From: Campylorhamphus procurvoides
Lineage: Eukaryota; Chordata; Aves; Passeriformes; Dendrocolaptidae
DNA length: 64,000 nucleotides
Reading direction: 5' to 3'
NCBI GenBank assembly: GCA_013396655.1
Contig: WBMV01006647.1
Location: 189,221 to 253,220, forward strand
Positions 47,227 through 60,680 of the stretch are shown here, in pieces. The notes under the pieces are model-generated. The model worked only from the letters and a program-made list of their open reading frames with translations, had not been told where the DNA came from and made no database searches. The position numbers and the translations under genes were made by a program. Within the stretch, counting starts at the first letter, position 1, and each line of letters begins with the position of its first letter.

Positions 47227-50200
47227 CAATAAAACAGGAGCAGAAAGAGACAAGGAGATATATCAGCCCTTTTTCTTCAGTAAAAAAAACCCCAAACATA
47301 ATCATGACTTGCTGATAAGCTGTAAACTGTATCCTGCATTTCCTCAGGCATCCACAATCATCCTCCCTAAGGATGGGTTCAGCAAATCCTGTGTCTGCAT
47401 GGGCACAGCAGCACTTTTTGGCCACTCCAGAACTGCAAGCTCAGTCCTGCACTTGGTGAAATGTATAATGTCAAGTGATGCCTTTGGAGAAAGTCCCCTG
47501 TAATGCAGGGAGACAAATCAGTGATTTGGAATTGATGTGTTCCTTGGACTTGATACATTCATTTATATGCAAGGGATTTCTTTGATCCCAAATTCGGGAA
47601 TTTAACCAAACAGGCAGCAAATTATATGGTCATCAAGTGAAGAAATGGAAAAAAATAAAGCCATCAAGATCCCTGTTGCAGAAAACAAGTCTGTAAATTG
47701 GGGAACAAGTGAGGAATCCTGAAGAGGAAAGGAATATTCTGAATAAAGTATTATTCCATGCATGCAACTTGTGTAATGTTACACAACGAGGAGTGAAGAA
47801 AGTGGAACTAAAGAGGGAGGAAAGTCAGCAGTAATGCTGAACCTCACCCTCCTAATTTCTAAAATGAATTTATTTTCATTTTACCAATATAAATCATGTG
47901 GCACTATTAACACAAACAATATTAAGCCATTGGAATATTGAGAGTTTAGATTTTATTGGGTTTTCAGCTCTGAACGGAGACATGGTACAACTCCCTCCTC
48001 TCTCACACACATTTTTAACTTTTAAACTGAAAGAGTGAGAATTTGATACACTGAAAGAAACAGAAGTCTGATAGTCACAGCTCCAAAATCTGTGGGAAAT
48101 TAATGAAGACAAATCCACCCAAAGAGATGATGACTTTGAGTGTCACTTCCCTTTCTCCACAGAAATTCATTTGAAGCCCCAAAGAGATGCAGTGTGACTC
48201 ACATCATTAAGTGGGAATGTTTAGAATAGTCCACAAAGTGCATTTCACTCAGGTTGATTTTTTCCCCCCTAAATACTGAGGATGCATTAAGATAATTGCA
48301 ATGGAGTAATTAGACTTTCTCCTAAAAATGACTTGTCTACAAGTGGTTTAATAGATTAAGGATTTTAAAGGGGTTAGAGAGAACCAGTTACAGTAATCAG
48401 AGAAGAAAAAGTGCTGAAGGTATCATGAAGGCTCATAATTAAACTGAAGCTTACAGCTCAATTAAACTGCAGCATCATTATGCATAAAACATCAGTGGGC
48501 TTCAAGAGGCCAATAAAGAGAGATGGTATCAATGTGAGCAGCTAAAAGGTAAGGTATCATATGGATTAGACCAAGTGTCCCAGATAAAGTCAAGGAAAAT
48601 TGTGACTGAAATTGAAGTGCAATCTAAGCCGTGTCTAATAAACTGATTAATAGAAGGTGGACGTTGGAGATGCTGTAACTGCAGGACATAAGACTGAGCT
48701 TGGTTTTATGCAAACCACAATAGATTAGTTTTGAAGAGGGCAAATGCAAGAGTGATTTATCTGTTAGAAACAGGACAATGCTGGGAAATGCTTTGTGAAA
48801 ACACCACTTGGATCATCCAGTCCCCTCCAGTATTCCTTGTGTTTAGGCATGGACATCCCAGCCTGAGCTTGGAGTCTTATTCCACTTCTCCTGCACTGAA
48901 GTCTGGCAGTGCTCCCTATCTCAAGATCCCTCTAATCACAGATTTCCTTTGGAAATACGTGGCAAACACTTTATAAATAAGCAGTAATGGAGCCATCAAG
49001 CTCCACTGGATTGGGAATAGCAGTTGGCTCATGTCAAATTGATGTACAACTTCCAAGGTGTTTTCTTTTCTGCACCCCAAGGGAGCCGAGGGCTCAGAGC
49101 AGCCAAATCCATTGTGAAAATCTCTGTAGCAGAGTTGGTGATGCTTTGAATGAAAAGCTCATGGGATTTTATCTTGAAGTTTCTGTGGTTTTCTTTCAGT
49201 TTTAAGAGCCTTGTGTTAAGTTTTTTTTTTAAAAAAAACACGTATGGAAATGCAGCAGTCAGATGATTTAAATATTGTGGAATTCCTAAAATGTTAGGAA
49301 CAGCAGATCCATAAGGAACGGTGGGAGAGAAATTATTTGAGATGCCGCACAGAGAGGAAATTTGTTGCAAAAGAAAAGGGCATCAGACAAGTTGTGGCAT
49401 AAGGAAACAGCTTTTGGTGCTTTTCTGTGAAAAACATCATCAACTGAGAAATTAAGAAGGCATTCATTGTGCAATCTGTGTTTCTGTAACGGGAGATTTA
49501 GGATGGTGAGTGGTGGGAGAAGTACAGCAGGAATTGAGGAGAGCCTGGAGTGAAAGGCTTTATAAAGGTTCTGTAAGATTCTGTAAGATATTTTAGTAAA
49601 TAATATATCTAGGTGTTCTCGCCCCTTTTGTTTGCAGCTCTGCATGATTTGATATTCTTCCTCTCTTCTGTGGTGCCCTCTGGATTGGAACTTGCAGGAA
49701 CTTCCAAGTTCCACGTGGAAAAATATGATATTGAGAAGGAAATGTCATCATTTACCATACAGAAAGAAAGAAAATCTCTTAAATGAGAGGCATGACATTC
49801 CAAGTGCCAGCACATATCAGACCCAAGCCTTTCCTAATACATACAAGGCTTTTACAGCCTCTGTTCTCTTCCAAGGGACTACTTGTAGAGTTTATTTGTG
49901 TAAAGGCTTTTTGTCAGGAGCCAAATTATTAATTAACACTAATTGCAAAGATTTTTTCCAGGTAGCAGATGGAGCATGTGGTTTAAAGCAAGTCCAGAGG
50001 GGAGAGGTCCTTCCAATGCTAAAACCTGCAGGAGACTCACCGTGGTTCAGGTTTGGATGTGAACGTGGCTCTTCTCCATCCTGAATGTCCCCAATTTGGG
50101 GCTATTCCTGGGGAGATTCTCTTCCCAGGAGCAGGGAAAGAGCTCAATCCAGTTGGTAGCTCATCACTCCAAAGAATATTCAGCCAGAGGGGTGGTGTTT

Positions 50201-53172
50201 CACTGAACCCAAGCATGTCTTTGACCATGTCTTGATTTTCCTTGTGCTTATGTTGAAATGAAGATGTTCCAAGATGGGTTTATTAAGCCAGGTAGAAATG
50301 CCTTCCTGCTTTAGAGCCCAGGCATGGTTTGCTGGGCACTGATGGCTCACACAGAATGCAGGATAAACCAGCTCCAATTTGTCCTGCCTGGTTAGTCCCT
50401 GTGAGGTAAATCGGTGCTCTTTGACAGCATTTAGATTTTATTGTGAAATCAATAGTTAAGTGTACATTCGACATTAGCCAAAGCAGCAGGTTTGCTCCTT
50501 CTCAGGACCTTAAGTATTATTTTTGTTATTATACTTGTTAGAGCATTATTATATTGCATCAAATAACATTAGCTAAAATTATAATTACAGTCATTACAGT
50601 TCTTATTGTATTAGCTGTTATATTGTGATAATATGATCATATTACAACATTATCAGGGATGGTGGGAGTGATTAACAAGCAGTTCTGTAAATAGGTAAAT
50701 TTTTTGTACAGCTGAAGCAACGGTGGGAATGTGAGGGGATGAAAGACTTTAATCAGAAGGCGAAAAGATCTAAAATTAGAAATTTAGATGCCTGAAATGC
50801 ACAGGAAAACAAGTCTGAACTTCCTGAAGGTTCTGCTTTGAGGGCCATTAGAAAACAAAGAGTGAGGTGCTGAGAGCATCATGTTAAAGTTACTTCCCCC
50901 TTCATTTGGGTCAGTTGGCAGCTTTTTCTCTGCAACTTTTTGAGTTATTTTAAGGTAAAGGGGTCCAGAGTCACCCCAGGAGAAAATGCTGTTGCTAAAA
51001 TCTGCAGAGGGCATGAATTTGGACCATGTCTTGCCCTTGGTGCCTTGATACCAAACCCCTCATCCAACAAAACTGTTGTAAGTGCCTGTGCAGACAAGGG
51101 CTTGACGTATTTTATGTGAGCCCTTTATTCTCCCATTTCAAAATACACAGGGCAATAAAGATCTGAAAGAATTTAAAAGGTCCTGCTAAGCCAACAAAAC
51201 AAGTGAATTCATGAATCCCATCATCTGTCTCGTCCTGGGTTATGCTGTGACACCTCATTTTTGGGCCATGGCATTTCCCTGGCCTGAATGAATGAGCAAA
51301 GAATGAAGAGAACAATATTTCATCTTGAGGCTTTTTTCCTCTTTCCCCAAAGATATTGTTACTAGCGTGGAAAAATTTATAATAAGACCAAAATTGTATC
51401 AAAAGAAATTCCCTCCCCCCAAGCCAATAGGTATTGTTTTACAGCTGGGAGGCAGAAAACATATTGGTTGAAAGCATTACAATATTTAAAAACCACATGG
51501 AGTTGTAAAAATTGGAATGAGTCCTCTAAATCTTCTATAAAATGGTTAATCAGTTGATCCTTAACAACTGCTATGTACAGTACAGAGAGCTTATAATTCA
51601 CAAATGCAGGTTCAAGCAGTGTTCCCCAAGGATGGGGAGAACAGATTGGAACACTGAAAAGAAAGGGGAAGGAGACAGAAGGAAAGGAAGAATTAAATAA
51701 AAAGGTCAAATTCTTCATTTTGTGTTTTCCCAACTATTGTTGCCTGTCTCTTAACCCTGACAAAACTGTGTCTTCTCTCGCTCCCAATGGAAATGGGGAA
51801 GAATCAGCTGCAAAATATTTTTGAATACTAATTACTAAACTTGCTAATTTATTTTTTTCCATCTCTTCTATGAAATCAGCTGCATTTTGCCAACTTTAAA
51901 GCCAAAGGCTCGCTCGCAGTGAGGGAAAGGGAAGGCATATTTATATTTCTTTTCCTTTTTAATGACAGTCTAACAATAGTCACACAACTCACCAGTGCAT
52001 TCCGAAAATTTCATGCTGTCATCATAAAAATCTGACTGCAGCAGAATCTGTCTGGCACCAGACACAGCCCTAATGACCCCAAACTCACACACGATCCCTG
52101 GTGATCAGAAGAAGAAAAATACGGGAAAAATAGAGAAATATGTAAACTGCTTAAGTGACAGAAAAATATTCTCCCGAGAACGTCATTCATTTTTTTTTCC
52201 CCTGTCTTTCCCAACTGTCAGAGGTACCAGGTCTCTGAACTTGTCTTTTGTGTTGTTTAGCAGGAAGCATAAGAGAATTTGCTGCTCTTGGAAAGTAAAA
52301 TCAGTGATGAAGTGGGGTCGTTCTCCCCTTTCCACCTTTTAAATGGGAATCCCAAAATAATCCTTCCCACTTGTAAATGTTGGGAGCGAGGAATTTCTCT
52401 CATCAGACTTCTGTTCCCAAGGGGTCATTTCACAAGGAATTAATAAACCAATAAATAAGGTTTTGCATGAACATGGAAATCGTGGAATGACAGATGCATT
52501 TAAAAAATAGATGTGCTTCTCCCTTTTTTGTGTGTGTTATACAAAATAGATGGATTTTAATTCTGATTCACTGCTGGAAATTAAGTAGGGAGGAATTTAC
52601 AGGATTCTTTGAAAGTTCAAGTACATTCCAGAGAAATTATATTAAAGAAACAAAGAATTTAATAGAGTTTGAGATATTTTTGCCATATTGTGTGACATTT
52701 GATGTTTTCAACTCCAGCTTTTGAAATCAGCCTGAGAGTAGAGACTTCCTTCTGTCTCTGCCGACTGTAGAGATAAGCCTGAAAATATGAATGGTAAATG
52801 CGCTGACCCCAAAAGCAACGAGAAATATCAGTTTAGTGTTGCTTTGAATAAATTACAGGCACTTTAAAGACAGTTGGTGCTTAATTCATTATGGGTTTTA
52901 ATGTTAGCAGTGAGCAGGAGGGGTCTTTCTGTGCTCAGCAACAGCAATGGGTTTTCCATGTTATCATGAACCCATTGATGTTCCCATGACTTGGGGCCCT
53001 CTCCTTTTTGGGTTGGGCTCTGAGTACCATGAAGAGCATTTGCCTTTAGGTCCTCCTCTTTCTCTCATGGGAATTCCTGAGGAAACATTTCCTCAAGGAT
53101 AATGGCCTTTATGGAGTTCTTTTGAGGAGGACAAAGTCAAAATTCCTTACAAATGGGATGGATTGACCAGTA
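47227..53172. other. 6-kb CR1-free unique interval
   Basis: AT-rich with no repeat family recognised. A run of T followed by a run of A at about 49218-49240 is self-complementary, and a 16-base palindrome is at 50629-50644. ORFs of 130-142 codons near 49286-50084 lie on both strands and resemble nothing known. Confidence 0.4.
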
Positions 53173-53262
53173 TCATTGAATCATGGAATGGTTTGGGTGG
53201 GAAGAGACCTTAGAACTCATCCCATCCCACCCCTTGCCATTGGCAGGGACACCTTCCATCAG
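53173..53262 (-). mobile_element. CR1 LINE tail fragment
   Basis: 'aatcatggaatggtttgggt', 'gggaagagaccttagaactc' and 'ccattggcagggacaccttc' are a minus-strand CR1 tail of only about 90 bases, breaking off abruptly at 'catcag'. Confidence 0.93.
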
Positions 53263-53489
53263 ACTTTATTTTAGTTGCTTATCCTTCAGAAAGATTTTTA
53301 TCTTAGTCTCCAACCAAAGAAGGAAAAAAAATGGGCAAATTATTGGCTCAATACAGTCCTAAGCTGTATTTCAGGAGGTGTCTTCCCAGGATAAAAATAA
53401 TTTCTTCCCATAGAAATGGATCTCTCAGCATACAAGGAGCTCAGAGAATGAGAAATTCTGAAGTGTAAAAACTTAATTAAAGTTACCAG

Positions 53490-53625
53490 AAACCCCTGGA
53501 AGTGTCCAAGGCCAGGTTGGACAGGGCTTGGAGCACCCTGTGCTAGTGGAAGGTGTCCCTGCAGAGACTGGGAACAAGATGAGCTTTAATGACCCTTCCA
53601 ACCCCAACAACTCTGACTCTGTGAC
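53490..53625 (+). mobile_element. CR1 LINE 3' fragment
   Basis: 'cccctggaagtgtccaaggc', 'caggttggacagggcttgga', 'gtggaaggtgtccctgcaga' and 'gacccttccaaccccaacaa' give a plus-strand CR1 end. The usual 'cccatggcaggg' portion is partly deleted. It is inverted relative to the copy at 53173. Confidence 0.92.
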
Positions 53626-54719
53626 ATCCTGCACTCAAAGTGTGCTGAGATGCACGTTGGCATGGGTGAGTCCACTCCCTCTGCTCAAACTCTGCACATC
53701 CTCCTGTTTAGCTGGAAGTTTATAGGCCTTTGTCCACATCCCTGGAATATTTAATGCCTTGCAAATATTAACAAATGAAGCTTCACAACATCCTGAGAGA
53801 GCATTGTCAGGAAAGCATCATCTAAATACTTTAATCTCTCTTCTCGCAGTAGAACTTTCACTTCCCTTACACACATCCTTTATGATTGTTGAACTCGTAT
53901 TTATGGGTCCAAGTTTTCTTGAACCCAAACAAAACAGTAATTTATCTACTTTATTTCTTTCAAAATGGTGTTCTTAAAGTACATCTTGCAGATAGATTAT
54001 CTGTCCCTCACAGCAAAGCCTCACAATGGGAGCCTAATAATTGCTCTTTTTCTAATTTCACTAAATGAGTTATAATTATTTTATGTCTGTTTTATGGGTA
54101 TGGAATAGTATTAACCTAAGCTCTAATTATAATATAGCTTTCAAAGAAATGTATGGACACTAAATTGATGGACTGCCAGCTTATGTAGGAACATCACATA
54201 AAGCAGATATACAGCGAACAGTTTAAGGCATGGCATGTTAAAATTCAGGGGCACAACTTGTTCATGAATAAGTCTCAGGGTGTAAATTCATTGACTAGCT
54301 GTTTTAGGAGATCAGACAGATAAATACTTGTCTGAAGGAAAGTACAGTTGAAGTTCAGTGTTACTTACACCAATATGATTGGGAGACTCAATCAGAGCCT
54401 GAAAATCAGGTCAGTCAACACTGTAATGATGGGGTTTATGTCTGTGTCTTTCTGGTTTGCCTCTCCTGGAGCATTAGGGATGTTGATGCCACAAATAACC
54501 CCTTTGCTTTTCACAGATAAAGTGATTCTTGACCAAATTTATTGCAATTCTCTTATTGCCAGAGGTGGTTGAAGATCAAAATGTGAATATCTTGGGTATT
54601 TCTCATCCATTCACTGCGCAGGTCAGCAAAGAGCTGCTATTTGGCCCTAAACTCTTGGAACTGAACTTCAGGGTGGTTTTGCCTTAGGAATGAGGGGCTG
54701 CGTTGGCCAACACTGACCA
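53626..54719. other. Unique AT-rich sequence
   Basis: No gene or repeat was recognised. Confidence 0.4.
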
Positions 54720-54861
54720 TCTGCTGGAGTCACCATCCCTGGAAGTGTTCCAAACACCAGTGGATGTGGCACTTCATGGTGGGGTTCAGTGGGCATGGTG
54801 GTGTTCAGCCAAGGGTTGGACTTGATGGTCCTGGAGGTCTAAATGGTTCTCTGGTTCCATC
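54720..54861 (+). mobile_element. CR1 LINE 3' fragment
   Basis: 'gagtcaccatccctggaagt', 'agtggatgtggcacttcatg', 'agggttggacttgatggtcc' and 'ctggttcc' follow the CR1 end with the 'ESPSLEVF' coding portion at the left. It is missing the usual cttttccaacc block between 'ggaggtct' and 'aaatggtt'. Confidence 0.88.
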
Positions 54862-56142
54862 TTAACACAGCAGAGTGACACCTGAGCAGCCCCCGTCTCC
54901 CAAACCAAGCATAGCAGAACTAATCAACAATTCCGTCCCTGAAGGTGATACTATACATTTAGAGCCCCTGAATGCATCTGACTCCCATTCAGTCCACATT
55001 TAGGTTTGAGAAGTCGGGTGCAGACTTGTGCTTGAAAAGCCCTGCTTGAATGAGCTTCAGACTAAACAAATGAGATGTGTAAAACACACCTGGCTCTTAT
55101 CTCCCTCACAGCTCAACCTTGGACCATGAGAACTAAATAAAACCCACCAGCCACTTCCTGGCCACTCTGGGAGACTTTCCCTGAAGTTTATTTTTGAAGC
55201 TGCAGTGTCTGTTTCATAATTACTTAAAGGGCTGTGGATTCGTTCCGTTGTATGAAATTGGATATAAATTGTTTACCACACTGAAGGGGGCAAGGAGATT
55301 ATGCACTTTCTTATTTTGAATATTTCTCTCTCCTATCTGCTGTGAGCGGACAGGAACTTCAAGCAACAGTTCTTGGAAAGCATCTGGAGAGCAGCCTGGG
55401 AACTTTGCAAGGTAAGGGACCATCCATGATGCCAGGATGTCTGGCTGCTGCTTCTGCTGAGCAGCTCTGCATCCTTCATAGCTGGGAATTATTCTGTTGT
55501 AACCATTTTCAGGTCAGTTTAGCTTGGCAATATATCCTTGTTTCTAAAGGTGTCCGCACTTGTTTGACTACAGAAAATATTTACTTTTCTAAAGGGCAGC
55601 TTGACCTTTGTTTAAATTTGAGGTGAGCAAAAGGGCATTGTAATTATCTGCTGTATTATTTGTGTCACATCTGAGTTACTATGAAGGCTGAACATGCATT
55701 GCCCTTTATTAGGAAACTGCTTAACAAAGCCCAATATAACCACAGGTTTTGCATCCAGCAAATATTTTATTAAACTCGGACTCTGAGAACATTCAAGTAG
55801 GGAAAAGCCTTCCCAGGGGATGGGATAGAGATGGGTGGTTTGCTATGGCAGCTGTAGCTACTTTATTTTGAATATTTTGCAGTCAGGTAAAGGGGAATTG
55901 TCAGTTCAGTGCTTCCTCAAACAGATCCAGAGTGGAGAAATTCCTGTAGTGATGGAGATTGTATAGGTAAGGTGGGTTCATGGAATATCTCACTGCTTTT
56001 ACTAGCAAAGGCTTAATTTCCCATAATGTTCCCACAACAGACCTTCTCATAACTTTGAGAAGTAAGGAAGAATAAATATGCATTATGGCTATAAATTATA
56101 ACTGGCATTTACATGGGGTATTTCAATCACATTTACAGGTAG
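54862..56142. other. Unique sequence with one exon-like segment
   Basis: No repeat recognised. The exon-like segment at 55354-55411 is listed separately. Confidence 0.4.
55354..55411 (+). other. Candidate 58-bp exon
   Basis: Strong donor (CAAG followed by GTAAGG at 55412). The acceptor ends gcggacag at 55353 after a pyrimidine tract, but is weakened by an earlier AG a few bases upstream. All three frames are open; one reads ELQATVLGKHLESSLGTLQ. Length and frame do not by themselves support coding, and no gene was identified. Confidence 0.2.
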
Positions 56143-56300
56143 GAGCAGCCTGTTCCAGGGGCTCACCACCCTCACAGGGAACAATTTCTTCCTAATAGCC
56201 CATTTAAACTTACTCTTTTTCAGTTTAAAACCATTCCCACCCTGCCCTATCACTCCATGCCTTTGTGGAAAGTCTCTCTCCTGCTTTGTGAGATGTTACA
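56143..56300 (-). mobile_element. CR1 LINE internal fragment
   Basis: 'gcagcctgttccaggggctc', 'cacagggaacaatttcttcc', 'taatagcccatttaaacttac' and 'ccctgccctatcactccatg' are a minus-strand piece of the CR1 ORF2 end. The 3' tail that should lie at the left is not recognisable, unlike nearly all other copies. Confidence 0.85.
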
Positions 56301-59062
56301 TTGCATAAATAAAGCTGCTGCCTCCACCTTGATGTGAAGTTATGATCCAGTGAATAATGCATTGCTAATCTCTTCTGAGACAAAGACATCAATGCCTTTG
56401 CTACAGAAATTACCTTTTAAATAAAGCAAACAAACATTTAAATACCCTTAGACTGGTGTGTCTGTTAAAGACTGGGGAAGTTTCACCTGCTGGTGTTCTC
56501 ACACAGGAAAAATGAGCATCAAAGAAATCCTCAGGAGCAGAAACCCCACTGGGAATTTATATGGATGCACAAATAGCATAGGATTCAACATTCAATAAAA
56601 CAAGTAACACTGTGATAACGTAAGGAAATTGTTTAAATGGATAAAAATGTGTTATCAAAGAAGAATCACATCCTTTTTCAGGGTGGGAATCTTGTTTGTG
56701 TCAGTGACTGATGCTGCTCTCCTGCAGAGATGGATGCAGATGCAACTGGGATTATTTCAGCTCTGGAAAATGGGATGGGGAATACGAGACCCTACCAGAT
56801 GAGGAGAGAAACTTGAATTTGCTCATGGCAGGGGAGTGACTCCTCTGTTAGCTGGGAATGTCCCATCTAATCTTGGATGACAGGTGACCTGCCCCTCCCC
56901 ACACGAATCCGTGTCCCCAGCAGGAGCCCAGCTGCTGCAGCTCCAGAGATGCTCTGAGGAGCAGAGTGTGTGGACAGATCCAGCTCTGATTCAAAGTCAA
57001 GAAACTTTACATGAATTTGGCACTTGGAAAATATCGCAGGAGCAGCTTATTGGGATCGACTGAGTGTAAATAATCAGCACCTCCCAAGTTACTGCCGTGA
57101 CAAAGAGCAGTGGGAAGGGTCGCTGCTTCATCCCATCGCTCTCAGAGGGTTTTATATCTGCGTGGAAAAGGAGGAATATATATGGATCTGAAGAAGCTTG
57201 ATCGGTGGGATATCAGGGCATGTTTTTTTAGTATTTGTGTGTATTTATGGTCACTCACCAAAGGAGCAGTGACCCTTTGGTGGATTAATATAAGTACTTC
57301 ACATACAGCAGCACGAGGAGAATGACTTTGGCAGCGAATCTACTTGTTAGTGCAAGCAGAAGAAACAAGAGGCCCTCAGCTTCAAAACCTGTCCTAAAAC
57401 CCAGCCTGGCCACCAAAATACACCCCTGTGTCGAGTCAAGCTCGGTGCTACACCGAGTCAGCCCCATCTCCCCAGTAACCAGAGGTATTTCAGTCTTTCA
57501 CTCCACAAGTTCCTTTTAACAACGTGCATTTCCAAACATCAAAGAGCAGATGGAGGAGGTGGGAGACAGCCAGCACTGCACTGGCATGGACCTCTGAGGG
57601 GCAGGTGAGAGGATTGCTGCATGGAGAGCTGATGTGAGCAAAGGGAAGCACAGAGACCTGTCTGTGTGACCTCACAGAGGGGTGTGAGAGCAGCAAAGGT
57701 TGGGCTGGCAAAGGTCCACCTTGGGGAAGCCAAGCTGGTGCTGCAAGGCTGCTTTGTACTTCCAAATAATGTGACAGGGGCTCAGCTGGAAGTGATGCCA
57801 TTTCTCCCTCTTGCTGGGGATAAAGTCACATTCCTCAGAACACCAAAGGCTTTGCAAACGTTCCCACTCACGTTTCCCAAAGAGACACGAGCGTGGGATC
57901 AGGAGTCGCCTGGTGGAACCCATGGGTGTGTTGTTAACCCTGGGATGTGTCAATCTCCCAGCAGCACCACTCAGCTAGGAAATCATAATTTATTGGGGGC
58001 AGAGGGTTAATGGGCTGGACTGTGTGCTACCAATTGGTGGGCATAAAATACATTTAGTCCCGTGGCAAATCTAAAAGGTTTTCAGTAGAGGGAGGTTTGA
58101 GGTAAAACCTGCAATGAGTCATCCTGTTGTTTTTCTCCCAGAGCATTCTTGTCTTTCAAAGCTGAAGGGAAAAAGAAAGTTGATGTTTAAAATAATAATT
58201 AAAAAAAAAGAAACAACTGGGTAGCTGTTATGTTGCAGATGTGCCTTTTATAGTTTAATATTTTTTGTGTGAAAGAGCAGTTGGGATTCTAAGCAGACAT
58301 GATGTAGAGCAATTTAAAATTAATAGAGTACTTCAAATTTTTAGGAGCACTTTAAGTTAGAAGTGATCTTGGTTTTGGGCAGGCTTGGTGTAGAAAGATG
58401 TAAAATCATGAAGGAGTTTCAGATATACAAGAACATATTGGTATAAAGGCAGACACTAATTCAGCAGATTAGGACAAAGCAGATTATTAAAAAAATGCAG
58501 CAAACCAAAAATTCAAACAACAAAATTTGTCTCTCTATGTTCCTTCAGTTTATTTATTCAGCTTCCATTATTCTGTTATTTTAAGTACCCTGTGCAAGAT
58601 GGAATAAAATTCTCAAAGAATATTGAGAATAAATATTAGTGAAAATACAGAAATCCTGCTCCTGTGGCCTGACCATCCCTGTCCCTTCCAGGGGGACACA
58701 GATCAGCACCAGCCCCTGCCCACCTTTCCAAGGTGCAGAAGGAGACAAGCTCATTATTGAGTCTCTTCAAGGCCAGGACTGGGCTAATAAATTCACTTTT
58801 AAAGTGAGTGAATGCTTGTGCTGCCCTGTGGCCTCCCCTCAGCCCAGCACTGCTTTTTCTGGGTGCTGTAAAACTGCCCAGTTTTTTAACTCAGCGTGGA
58901 TAATTTTTGGTGCTGGGGCAATCTGGGCTAAGCTCTTGATTTGCTCTTTGGTTTGTGGGTTTGGGTTTCTGTTTGCTTGTTTTTAAATTAATCTTCTACC
59001 ATCCTCAGCATCCACAGAGTTGGAAACAAATGGAATAAATGTGTATTTGAATGTCAGAAAAT
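56301..59062. other. Unique sequence, no established gene
   Basis: No repeat recognised. A CAG-GTGAGA donor-like site at 57604 and an exon-like segment at 58692-58803 occur here (see findings). 57400-57960 is GC-richer with overlapping ORFs on both strands. Confidence 0.4.
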
Positions 59063-59178
59063 GTGTGGATGTGGTGCTTAAGGTTAGTGGTGGGCTTGGC
59101 AGTGCTGGGTTAGCAGGTGGACTTGATGGTCTTAGAGGGCTTTTCCAAACTTCATGATTCTGTGATTTTGTGGTTCTA
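59063..59178 (+). mobile_element. CR1 LINE 3' fragment
   Basis: 'tggatgtggtgcttaaggtt', 'ggtgggcttggcagtgctgg', 'gtggacttgatggtcttaga' and 'gggcttttccaaacttcatg' followed by attctgtgattttgtggttc identify a classical CR1 3' end. Confidence 0.95.
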
Positions 59179-60490
59179 CATAGGATTTCTCAGTTTGGCA
59201 GAGAGTGGTGTGATGTGTGATCCTTTCCTGGAGAACCCTGCAGGGCAGGGATATAGGAAATCTTGGGGTCTGGGAGGTGCCTGGTGGGGAGCAGGGGAAA
59301 AGATGCCCATGTGGACAAGATGAAAACTTTAGCACCAGATTCAACTGCTGAATTTAAAGCACATTAATGCAGCATTTGATTAAACCCAAATTGCCATTTG
59401 AATTAATCCCATTAGCAGCTCATGTGTCCAGATCAGTTATTTCAGGACCAATATCCATTGTGGTCCTCCCAAAACCCTGGAGCATCTGTCACCTGTCCTG
59501 CACTTGGGGCTGGAGATGCAGGTCAGGTGTAAAAGGCAAGAGAGGATGTCCCAGACAGGTCCAGTCTGTGAGAGAGAAACCACTGACCCTGCTGAAAGAA
59601 CAGGGGTAGTCGGGAGGGAGAGACAGGAAATCTGTTCTTTTTCCAAGGGAAAACATCAAGTTTTATAAAAAGTGGGTGTTCTCTTGAACAGGGCTATTTT
59701 TTTTCCTAATCCTCTCTTTACTACATAACTACCATAAAAAAAATAATTTCTGGGTAAATAAGTTCTGGGGCATTGTAGTATTAATGTCCACATATAGCTA
59801 TAAGGATAACTTTAATGAGTTTGAGGCACTCCTCCACCAGCTAGAGCACAGAATAAATACCTGGATACAGAGATTTTAGGCACTTTAAGCTTTTTACTGC
59901 ATTGGAAAATCAAGTAACTCTGACTACAGCACCCCAAATAAGTTTTTTTGCTGTGAGTGATTTAGTATTTTGTCACTCTCGAGAAATTAGACATAATGTA
60001 TTACGTGTGTCTCTAATTCCTGGTAAATGATGTTTTTATATTGATTTACGTAGTTTGCTATTTTGACATATACTTTTTTTATTATTAAATGATGTGTTTT
60101 TGTGATAATGCAGAGTATCCCATTGGCTAAGGCTTGTTGCAAGCATGATAGTGAAAAATGGGGCCCTTCCCTCAAAGCCCCGTCCCCTCTCCATTTATTA
60201 CAGTGTCCCAGTGTTTTTCCACATCTTCCTGTGTCAACCTCCCAGAAAAAACCCTGCATGTTTTAGTAGGGCCACACCCAACAGTGTCTTATACAAATAA
60301 CATAAAACATATTGATATTTAATAGACAATATAGTTTGCTTTTTCCTTATTTTTCTTTTCAAGCTATGCCCTATATTTCTGCATATGTGGTAGGATTTTC
60401 TGAGCCGAACTCCAGTAGATAATTTGAAGAAAATCTCTGAAATTGCAAAGAAATTGTCACAAAGTGTTTCATTTTATAAGTGTATTTTAT
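59179..60490. other. Unique AT-rich sequence
   Basis: No gene or repeat recognised. AT content rises toward the tandem repeat that follows. Confidence 0.4.
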
Positions 60491-60680
60491 ATACATGAGA
60501 TACAATTTTACATGTATTATATATATGTATAATTTATAATTTTACATATATTATATGTATGTATGAGATATAATTTCACATGTGCTATATATATGAGATA
60601 CAATGTTGCATGTATTATATTTATATATGATGCATAATTTTACATGTTATATATATGAGACACAATTTTGCATGTGCACG
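60491..60680. repeat. AT-rich minisatellite, ~30-bp diverged unit
   Basis: About six copies of a unit of the form gagatacaattttacatg plus tattatatatat, with lengths of 28-38 bases because the TA part varies. The conserved core is (g)aga-tacaatttt-acatgt. Confidence 0.85.
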
